Positions 55,785-60,867 of a stretch of DNA of 60,867 nucleotides are shown one piece after another. Source of the DNA: a virus; IMG/VR virus record IMGVR_UViG_3300017989_000014, positions 1-60,867 of that record; one strand, 5' to 3'. Positions within the stretch are counted from its first letter, which is position 1. Each line of letters begins with the position of its first letter. Both the position numbers and the translations under genes were made by a program. The notes under the pieces were generated by a model. That model had not been told where the DNA came from and ran no database searches. It worked only from the letters and a program-made list of their open reading frames with translations.

Positions 55785-56094
55785 TCGGTGCCTCTCCTGT
55801 GCAATGTGTCGAATCGATAAAGACCGGAGCGCCCGGCCCCATATATCGAGCGCCACGCGCTATATTGTACTCGAACCATTCGATCGCCTCGGGGAGGTTT
55901 AGCCCTTGCGTCATCAGCTTATTTAGTATCTTGGTCTCGTCATAGACTACGACCGGCTGATCGACATCGTGCATGACTCCTACGATAGCTTTGTCGTACC
56001 CGTAGCGCGCCTCCCCTTCCGCCCCGAACACGTCCAGGAACATCAGTTCGACGCCGTACCAGTCCGCCAGTCTGTCTCTCCAGGACTGATTCAT
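55657..56094 (-). CDS. Protein of unknown function before terL
   Basis: The product has 145 residues from ATG 56094 overlapping the previous stop. Contains a Tyr/Asp-rich N-terminal domain (WRDRLADWYGVELMFLDVFG ... GVMHDVDQPVVVYDE), then helical NLPEAIEWFEYNIARGARYM, then a disordered C-terminus. No motif allows a function call. Confidence 0.6.
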   Translation of the reverse strand: MNQSWRDRLADWYGVELMFLDVFGAEGEARYGYDKAIVGVMHDVDQPVVVYDETKILNKLMTQGLNLPEAIEWFEYNIARGARYMGPGAPVFIDSTHCTGEAPNEQQARKMVADNRTANMERDAAAPEGPGADVPELLPPDKTSV

Positions 56095-56546
56095 TCCTTG
56101 GTCTCCTCGGGAAAATCGCTCTTCTCAGCGGCGGGAGCGGGCTTCTTCGCGGCCTTCTTGCGGCGCGGGCGCTTCTTCTCTGCATTTCGGTTCTCCGCAA
56201 TTCGGGAGAGGGAGCGCATCATGACGTCACCCACCGCGAGGATCGCCGCAGGAGCGAGCTTCCCTGGCCCCAGGACGGTCGAATAGTGGTGCATCGTCGC
56301 CAGGAGCATCATGTTCAGCTCGTCGAGCTTCTGATCCTTCTCAACCACTGGCTGCGAGAACACCACGAGTCGGCTGAACTTGTCTTCGCCGCGACCCTTG
56401 TTGTCGACCTCAATCTCGTGCTCCCGGTCCATATCGAAGCCGTGGTGCGCGAGGAACCCCTGGACCTCGTCGTTCGAGTCCACGTCCTCGATCTCCACCG
56501 CCAGGAACACCCGACCGTCAGCCTGCCACCTGTTCGTCGCTTTCAT
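56091..56546 (-). CDS. Protein of unknown function with Lys-rich tail
   Basis: The product has 151 residues from ATG 56546. The N-terminal 110 residues include VFLAVEIEDVDSNDEVQGFL and HEIEVDNKGRGEDKFSRLVV; the C-terminus is Lys/Ala/Pro-rich (RNAEKKRPRRKKAAKKPAPA), histone-tail-like. It may bind DNA or RNA. Coupled to both neighbours by overlaps. Confidence 0.6.
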   Translation of the reverse strand: MKATNRWQADGRVFLAVEIEDVDSNDEVQGFLAHHGFDMDREHEIEVDNKGRGEDKFSRLVVFSQPVVEKDQKLDELNMMLLATMHHYSTVLGPGKLAPAAILAVGDVMMRSLSRIAENRNAEKKRPRRKKAAKKPAPAAEKSDFPEETKE

Positions 56547-56913
56547 TGAACTCCCTTCTTATGTCTACCGCTACCCCAGCGGGTGACGCCACGGACAACG
56601 AGTCCATGCCGCACTCTTCCGTAACCGCAAGAAGCCTCTCTGCATCTTGCGAAATTCGTCGTACGAGCTTCGAGATGACCGGACGGTACTGACTCGGCAC
56701 CTGCTCCGGAGAGACCTCATCATGCGGGTCTACTCCGTCGTGCTTCATGAGCATGTACCTGGAGTCGTAGTAGCCCAGCTCGTACGCTACACAGGCTGGC
56801 ACGTCGCAAGAGAAGTGGTCTGACGCCTGCCTCTCCATCACCTGGGCGACGTGGAGAACCTCAGGCCACAGCTTCCGCCCTGTCAGCAGCCTCTCGTCAA
56901 TCATCGTTTCCAT
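56518..56913 (-). CDS. Protein of unknown function
   Basis: The product has 131 residues. ATG 56913 is two bases after the lipoprotein stop; the longer frame from 56952 would overlap that gene. Helical, with one His/Cys-rich patch (ERQASDHFSCDVPACVAYEL) and a long helix (QYRPVISKLVRRISQDAERL). No family is recognised. Confidence 0.55.
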   Translation of the reverse strand: METMIDERLLTGRKLWPEVLHVAQVMERQASDHFSCDVPACVAYELGYYDSRYMLMKHDGVDPHDEVSPEQVPSQYRPVISKLVRRISQDAERLLAVTEECGMDSLSVASPAGVAVDIRREFNESDEQVAG

Positions 56914-56915
56914 GG

Positions 56916-57323
56916 TCAATACTCGAACAGTATGCCGGTCTTCCCGTGCCACGTGATTGGACGCTTCGGTTTACCTTTCCAGATCGTTGTCCCGCTGACC
57001 TCATCCTTGTGGATCAGCGCATGATTTCCGGCGTGCGAGCGGCACCTGCGTGCCGCCGCACTCCAGGTGTGAACTTGGCCATCGACGGCAATATGGCCAG
57101 AACGGATACGAATCCCATCGTACGGTTCTTCCTCTTCTTCGACCGGTGGTGCCGGGGGAGCCTCAGTGACGGGGCAGGCTGGAACCCCGTCGGGAGGAGT
57201 GCTTGCTGGGGTAGCGTTCTCCCCCGGCGCGACCGATTCCACGATCTCGGGTATATCCGGGAGCGTGGTTGATCTACATCCGATTACGAGTGAGATCAAG
57301 AAGACGAGCGCCGTGCTTTTCAT
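56916..57323 (-). CDS. Phage-encoded lipoprotein
   Basis: The product has 135 residues from ATG 57323. The N-terminus MKSTALVFLISLVIGCRSTT has a lipobox LVIGC with the lipidated Cys16. A disordered Pro/Glu-rich tether (ASTPPDGVPACPVTEAPPAP, then EEEEE) leads to a small C-terminal domain (RIRSGHIAVDGQVHTWSAA; GTTIWKGKPKRPITWHGKTG). It is expected in the outer or inner membrane of the infected cell. Known phage lipoproteins block superinfection or disrupt the envelope at lysis. Confidence 0.65.
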   Translation of the reverse strand: MKSTALVFLISLVIGCRSTTLPDIPEIVESVAPGENATPASTPPDGVPACPVTEAPPAPPVEEEEEPYDGIRIRSGHIAVDGQVHTWSAAARRCRSHAGNHALIHKDEVSGTTIWKGKPKRPITWHGKTGILFEY

Positions 57324-57555
57324 ACATCACCTTGTGGTCGTTGCAGCAGAAGGTCTCTTTCGCTTCTGCACACCATCCATCCGGCAAACCTACCTTCCCT
57401 GCAGGCTTGCAGGTCGTGGTGCCGCAAAAAGAGCAGTGGAACCAGTCGAAATCCCCATATAGGACCCTGAGAGTTCGTAGCCGCAGGTACAGTCGTACGC
57501 CCATAATGATCGCCGCAAGTGCCAATATCGTTAGGACTGTCAGGATCGGCTTCAT
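57274..57555 (-). CDS. Membrane-anchored Cys-rich protein
   Basis: The product has 93 residues from ATG 57555. One N-terminal membrane helix (PILTVLTILALAAIIMGVRL), then a Cys/His cluster (HCSFCGTTTCK, WCAEAKETFCCNDH) that could bind metal. It overlaps the lipoprotein gene by 50 bases and may work with it at the membrane. Function unknown. Confidence 0.6.
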   Translation of the reverse strand: MKPILTVLTILALAAIIMGVRLYLRLRTLRVLYGDFDWFHCSFCGTTTCKPAGKVGLPDGWCAEAKETFCCNDHKVMYEKHGARLLDLTRNRM

Positions 57556-57749
57556 GATGCGCGCTTCGCTTTAGAGTATCCACAGGCAGGACACTCCCCC
57601 TTTTCGACTGATTCCATTGCCCAAGCTGTTTTGTTCTTCTTCGCGATCTCGCTGAGAAGGCCGGTAGCCTTGTCGGCGTACAACCAGACCCAGCCGCAAG
57701 AGGAGCATCGGAAGCCCTTGTCTCGCGGTGGGTCTGGGATACAGATCAC
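57552..57749 (-). CDS. Zinc-ribbon-like protein
   Basis: The product has 65 residues from GTG 57749. FRCSSCGWVWLYADKATGL at the N-terminus and GECPACGYSKAK at the end form two CxxC knuckles of a zinc ribbon. A short helical segment separates them. Zinc ribbons usually bind nucleic acid or protein; the target is unknown. Confidence 0.65.
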   Translation of the reverse strand: MICIPDPPRDKGFRCSSCGWVWLYADKATGLLSEIAKKNKTAWAMESVEKGECPACGYSKAKRAS

Positions 57750-57752
57750 GTG

Positions 57753-57968
57753 TTACCTCGCCATCTGTCCGGGTCCGTACTGGTTGCCTGCGCCACCGGG
57801 GCCGTAGGCCATGTTGGGGCGCTTCTTGGTGGCACTGGACGAGCCGTAAGTCATGGGGCACTTGCAGCGGTGAGCTTCGTGGTTGGTGCGGCCAACCTTG
57901 TAGCACTGGGAGTGGGAGGATTTCCCCCCCGTACCGCCGTGGCTGCTCTTCTGGTCGTACTGCTTCAT
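57753..57968 (-). CDS. Gly/Ser-rich protein with Cys/His motif
   Basis: The product has 71 residues from ATG 57968. CYKVGRTNHEAHRCKCPMTY contains spaced Cys and His, possibly a zinc finger; the ends are Gly/Tyr/Lys-rich (YGPGGAGNQYGPGQMAR) and disordered. No family is recognised. Confidence 0.5.
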   Translation of the reverse strand: MKQYDQKSSHGGTGGKSSHSQCYKVGRTNHEAHRCKCPMTYGSSSATKKRPNMAYGPGGAGNQYGPGQMAR

Positions 57969-57998
57969 CTCTCTGGTCTCCTTTGCCCTGGTGGGCGG

Positions 57999-58685
57999 TT
58001 ACATGATGCTGTCGGGGTCGGAGGGGCTTCTGGTGCCCATGATGAGGGACTCGTAGTCTTCGCCGAACTTGTCCTTCATGAGTTCGTCGGTGCGGGCATC
58101 GATGAGGTCGTCCGAGACGCCGAACTTGGAGAGTTGGCCACGGATGTTGTCCCTGGCCTCCTGGATTTCATCCATTGCTTGGCCCTGGCGACGTTCGAAC
58201 TGCTCCCTGCCACGGTAGAGGCCGTAGAGTGCCTTGATGATACCGCCTCGACCTTCGGGCGTCCGAGTGCGCAGGAGGTCCTCGTAGGACGGCCCTTTGC
58301 CCTTTCCGGGTTTATAGAACCGGTTGTCGGTTGGGGCAGTCGGAGTCGGAGCCCACCCATCTTCCCCGATACGGCTGAATATATTGCCCTCCCCCGGCTG
58401 AGTCAGCGGGCCTTTTCTCCCTTTATCCGACCCGATCCCGCTGTCGGGCATGGGCTGACGCGGCTCCTCGGGTTCGGTATCCCAGTGTCCGATATCGCCC
58501 TCATCAAGCGGTCCTCGGCCGAGTTCCTTGCGTTTCTGGTCGCGTTTCGCTGCTCCCGACGGGGGCATACGGCGATCGAGGGGATGTTGCCCACCCCTGA
58601 CCTTATTCTGCATCGCCATACCCATCCCTACCATGGAGGCTCCGCCGATGATCCTCTTGAGGATCTTGTTACGTGAGGTTCCCAT
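57999..58685 (-). CDS. Basic disordered/helical protein
   Basis: The product has 228 residues from ATG 58685, overlapping the previous gene. The N-terminal 60 residues are basic with a short hydrophobic segment (IIGGASMVGMGMAMQNK). Then a Pro/Asp-rich linker and a helical C-terminus (REQFERRQGQAMDEIQEARD; SDDLIDARTDELMKDKFGED). This could be a DNA-packaging or head-assembly protein; no family is seen. Confidence 0.55.
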   Translation of the reverse strand: MGTSRNKILKRIIGGASMVGMGMAMQNKVRGGQHPLDRRMPPSGAAKRDQKRKELGRGPLDEGDIGHWDTEPEEPRQPMPDSGIGSDKGRKGPLTQPGEGNIFSRIGEDGWAPTPTAPTDNRFYKPGKGKGPSYEDLLRTRTPEGRGGIIKALYGLYRGREQFERRQGQAMDEIQEARDNIRGQLSKFGVSDDLIDARTDELMKDKFGEDYESLIMGTRSPSDPDSIM

Positions 58686-58842
58686 TTCTTCCTCTCCTTT
58701 CGCAGAGCCGGGAGCAGAACGTCTCGCCAGTGCTGTGGTTCTTCCTCCAACTGCCGGGCATCGTCTGTCGCATTTTACTACAACAAACGAGCACCCAGCA
58801 GGCTGCGCACTGGTACCAGACGTTTTGGTTCTCGTCCGTCAC
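58669..58842 (-). CDS. Small Cys-rich protein
   Basis: The product has 57 residues from GTG 58842, five bases after the upstream stop and behind AGGAAGG; the ATG at 58878 would overlap the upstream gene. Contains CAACWVLVCCSKMRQ and FCSRLCERRG, two knuckles of a zinc-finger type. Overlaps the next gene by 17 bases. Confidence 0.55.
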   Translation of the reverse strand: MTDENQNVWYQCAACWVLVCCSKMRQTMPGSWRKNHSTGETFCSRLCERRGRNGNLT

Positions 58843-58846
58843 GGCT

Positions 58847-59119
58847 CTACCTTCCTGGTCTCCTGAGTGCCGGGCCACTGAATCCGACCATTTCCTGCTT
58901 CATCGCGGTCTTGCGGCCGGGCTTGACCTTGACAGCTTTGCCAACCATGGCGACCTTCTTGCCGGGCTTGGGCTTCTTGACCTTGACCGGCTTGCCGACC
59001 ATCTTCGTGGCTTTCCCAACACCCTTCCCCATCTTGCTGGGGCCGACCTTGCGGCCACCAGTTGCTTTCGAGGGGCGGGCAGGCTTGCTCGGGCGATACG
59101 GTCGCGGGGTCCTGGGCAT
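58847..59119 (-). CDS. Histone-like, highly basic Lys/Pro-rich protein
   Basis: The product has 90 residues; ATG 59119 chosen for AGGAGAGAC upstream; longer frame to 59221 overlaps the neighbour. Almost all Lys, Arg, Pro, Gly, Val with KxVKxxK repeats (KMVGKPVKVKKPKPGKKVAM; VGKAVKVKPGRKTAM). Composition resembles bacterial histone H1-like and Hc1-type proteins. It may neutralise DNA during packaging or replication, or compact host DNA. Confidence 0.6.
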   Translation of the reverse strand: MPRTPRPYRPSKPARPSKATGGRKVGPSKMGKGVGKATKMVGKPVKVKKPKPGKKVAMVGKAVKVKPGRKTAMKQEMVGFSGPALRRPGR

Positions 59120-59141
59120 GTCTCTCTCCTGGTTACGGGTC

Positions 59142-59948
59142 CTATTCCATTTCCACCTTCGGTACGAACATCCACCGGCTCGTCGCGTCGTCCCACTGCT
59201 GAAGCAGGTACCTGCCGTCAACCTTCACAAAACGAAGACTCGACTCGTGGTTCGCAGGAGCGTCGTGCTTCTTCTCCAACACTCCCAACCGAGAAAGGAT
59301 CTGGTTGTTGACGTACGACATACTGTGGCCAAGGTTGTTCCGAGCCTTCTCCGCACCAGCGATATCCTTCTCCATCGTCTCAAAACTACGCTCCAACTCC
59401 TCGATCCGTGTCAGGACCGCATCGAACTCCACCACCGTTGCCCCGCTCGACTTCTCGCACCGAATATCGAGGCAGTTCAACTTGTCCTGCAGCCTGTTGA
59501 TGTTGTTCCCGTCCTTCATCAGCAGGTCCATGTGCAGCTCCTGGCGCTCCTTCATCTCCTCCACAGTATCCTGTAGATCAGATGCACGCTCGAGCTTACG
59601 CACCGACTCGCGTGCTTCACGCGCAATCGCTTCAGCACGGTCATACCGGACCTTCACAAGCTTCTTCAGCTCGTCCAGACCCGCCCGCGCTTCTCTCTCA
59701 CGCTTCTCCAATCCATCAAGCCGCTTGCTGTGGCAAGAGGTGATGAACTTGCTACTCGAATGGTTGTTCTCGCTCGTGAGCGCCTTCTGCTCAAGCACAC
59801 CCACCCGCCCCCGCAGCGAGTCATCAACGTACGGCTTCCACGCCGCATACAACTCCGGGCCCATCACGCACCTGTCACTCGGCACATCTTGCCCCACCTC
59901 CACCACGCACGGCCCAAATTCACCGCAATTACTGCAAATACACTTCAT
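59142..59948 (-). CDS. Coiled-coil protein with N-terminal Cys motif
   Basis: The product has 268 residues; ATG 59948 chosen for GAGGGGG upstream and the ATGA overlap. Begins MKCICSNCGEFGPCV, a C-x-C-x2-C type zinc knuckle. Residues about 80-240 are long coiled coil (KRLDGLEKREREARAGLDEL; RIEELERSFETMEKDIAGAE). The C-terminal 40 residues are beta-like (FVKVDGRYLLQQWDDATSRW), resembling short modules in phage fibres. Function unknown. Confidence 0.6.
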   Translation of the reverse strand: MKCICSNCGEFGPCVVEVGQDVPSDRCVMGPELYAAWKPYVDDSLRGRVGVLEQKALTSENNHSSSKFITSCHSKRLDGLEKREREARAGLDELKKLVKVRYDRAEAIAREARESVRKLERASDLQDTVEEMKERQELHMDLLMKDGNNINRLQDKLNCLDIRCEKSSGATVVEFDAVLTRIEELERSFETMEKDIAGAEKARNNLGHSMSYVNNQILSRLGVLEKKHDAPANHESSLRFVKVDGRYLLQQWDDATSRWMFVPKVEME

Positions 59949-60160
59949 TCCACCAACCCCCTCGCTGCCCTCAGCAGCCTCGTAGCCATCCAGCAACCAA
60001 CCCCCTGCTTCTCCTCAACCCACTCCGGCCTCACTCCCTCCCCCACACGCACAGGGCACACCTCAGGCTCGCTCTCGTGCATCACCACGCAGCTACCGTA
60101 CCCATGCGCCTTCTTCACCCCAGCCTCATCCGAGCATTTCGTGCAGTGCCACTCCCTCAT
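59945..60160 (-). CDS. Small zinc-type protein
   Basis: The product has 71 residues; ATG 60160 overlaps the upstream stop. MREWHCTKCSDEAGVKKAHG has a CxxC, later CVVMHESEPEVCPVRVG has two more cysteines. It ends in a hydrophobic/Arg helix (WMATRLLRAARGLVE). This resembles the small zinc proteins of the early operon. Confidence 0.6.
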   Translation of the reverse strand: MREWHCTKCSDEAGVKKAHGYGSCVVMHESEPEVCPVRVGEGVRPEWVEEKQGVGCWMATRLLRAARGLVE

Positions 60161-60345
60161 TCCGCCATCCTCAATCCCAGCTCCCTCAAACACCCAGCAC
60201 TACACACGTGCCACCCATCACCAGGACTCTTCGGCGATGAAACCACGTACCAGTCATCCGGTAACATCGCGTTGTACAACGCATCCAGCCCAGCCTCAGC
60301 CGTCACCCCACACACATCGCAATCAACCACCCTCCGAAAACTCAT
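60157..60345 (-). CDS. Small zinc-type protein
   Basis: The product has 62 residues from ATG 60345 (AAGGAG upstream). CDVCGVTAEAG near the start and HVCSAGCLRELG near the end give a C-x2-C...C-x3-C set. It is the first gene after the small-terminase gene on the leftward transcript and starts a train of overlapping small genes. Confidence 0.65.
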   Translation of the reverse strand: MSFRRVVDCDVCGVTAEAGLDALYNAMLPDDWYVVSSPKSPGDGWHVCSAGCLRELGLRMAE

Positions 60346-60589
60346 TCACCAACTCCTTGGCTTTCTTTTTCGCATTTCTGAGACCTAAGGGGGTTCTCAG
60401 CACATTTCATAATTTTTCGCATAAGGGAGAAAAATACTGGCGTGTCGAGCGCGGGGGACCCCGATATGAAGTTTGACCCCGGCGAGCGCAAAAAATGGTC
60501 CCGCCCCCCCCCGCCCTGCGGGCCGTGCTCTGGAGTGAAAAGAGCGACCTGCGGGGAAAAAGCGAAGCAAGCGAATGAACCGAGTGGAG
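60346..60589. other. Noncoding spacer after the small terminase gene; candidate cos/pac region
   Basis: No gene is supported. It has a long C/G-run region (60500-60520, C10 on the + strand), the GC stem GGCCCGCAGGGC and A/T-runs. On the - strand the GGGGTCAAACTTCATATCGG and GGGGTCCCCCGCG motifs resemble sequences I associate with phage packaging (cos) sites near small terminase genes, but this is not proven. Confidence 0.4.
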
Positions 60590-60867
60590 TCACGAGCTGC
60601 CCCCGTCCTGCTGTGCGTCGGGAGGACCGAGCTGGTTCGGTGCGTGGCCGGGTGCGGGTGCATCGGGCAGCGGGTCGCACAACGAGGTGTCAATCTGAAA
60701 GACCACGCCTACGTGCTTGTGTGCGTGTTGGTGTTGGACCTTGTCCGAGAACTCAGCAGGGCGCTTTGCGGCCAGCAGACGCTCTAGGAGGCGGTCGGAA
60801 TAGCGTCGGGTGTAGGCAACGACCTTGCCTTGCGACACAACAGGCTCCTCGACTCCATCAACGGCCC
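60590..60867 (-). CDS. Small terminase-like protein, C-terminal part
   Basis: This is the continuation of the gene starting at 511. The segment reads from the repeated end (VSQGKVVAYTRRYSDRLLE) to TGA 60590, ending DAQQDGGSS after a Pro/Gly-rich tail that contains KVQHQHAHKHVGVVF. Bases 60745-60867 duplicate 1-123 and should be counted once. Confidence 0.75.
   Translation of the reverse strand, partial: AVDGVEEPVVSQGKVVAYTRRYSDRLLERLLAAKRPAEFSDKVQHQHAHKHVGVVFQIDTSLCDPLPDAPAPGHAPNQLGPPDAQQDGGSS
60745..60867. repeat. Terminal direct repeat, copy at right end (circular closure)
   Basis: Identical to 1-123. See the left copy: joining 60744 to 1 restores a 222-codon gene and gives a unique circle of about 60,744 bp. 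Confidence 0.95.

Overview
This window is a nearly complete, circularly closing genome of a tailed double-stranded DNA phage. The first 123 bases (1-123) recur exactly at the end (60745-60867), so the unique length is about 60,744 bp, and a small-terminase-like gene is split across the two ends. A terminase large subunit, portal, scaffold and P22/HK97-type coat protein are present. No tail tube, sheath or tape-measure gene is visible, and there is a block of ejection-protein-like genes, so a short-tailed (podovirus-like) virion is most likely. DNA is GC-rich with strong Shine-Dalgarno sequences. Many proteins carry Sec signal peptides and one has a lipobox, which suggests a Gram-negative-type host. 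DUF2341/LamG architectures would fit a Verrucomicrobiota/Kiritimatiellota/Planctomycetota-like host, but that is a guess. I see no integrase, repressor, DNA polymerase, primase or RNA polymerase, so replication must lean on the host.

Layout. A divergent promoter region lies at 685-847. Rightward it drives about a dozen small early genes on the + strand (848-4653), mostly unrecognised, several with cysteine (zinc-type) clusters, separated by very stable tetraloop hairpins. This operon ends at hairpins at 4656-4724. Leftward the promoter drives the small terminase-like gene, and transcription then crosses the circle junction into the long - strand block.

Reading the - strand in transcription order (decreasing coordinate): a group of small zinc-type, coiled-coil, basic and membrane/lipoprotein genes (60345-55381); terminase large subunit; an intergenic control region with a perfect parS-type palindrome (53584-53849); portal; a secreted fibre-like protein; scaffold; coat; decoration; connector proteins; a run of fibre/adhesin genes, most with signal peptides (46140-34588); a probable lysis group (34588-32959: transglutaminase-like, XhlA-like, permuted NlpC/P60-like); a large beta-rich structural protein; internal virion proteins; and a 4,324-residue polyvalent protein (27255-14281). 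The polyvalent protein combines ejection-type motifs, a Strawberry-Notch-like helicase, an HExxH metallopeptidase and an LPD38-like C-terminus.

The last part of the - strand block is DNA metabolism (14232-4732): a DNA-binding protein, a candidate annealing protein, an SbcC/RecF-like ATPase, a UvrD-like helicase, a DUF1064 nuclease, a tRNA-like element, SSB and a lambda-O-like initiator that contains phased iteron-like repeats.

The most unusual observations are: (1) the giant polyvalent protein; (2) a second, overprinted gene with a strong ribosome-binding site inside its Pro/Gly-rich linker; (3) a lone, perfect parS palindrome just after terL in a phage without parA/parB; (4) a cluster of eight Sec-signal-bearing virion or fibre-like proteins; and (5) an 8-bp-acceptor tRNA-like element.
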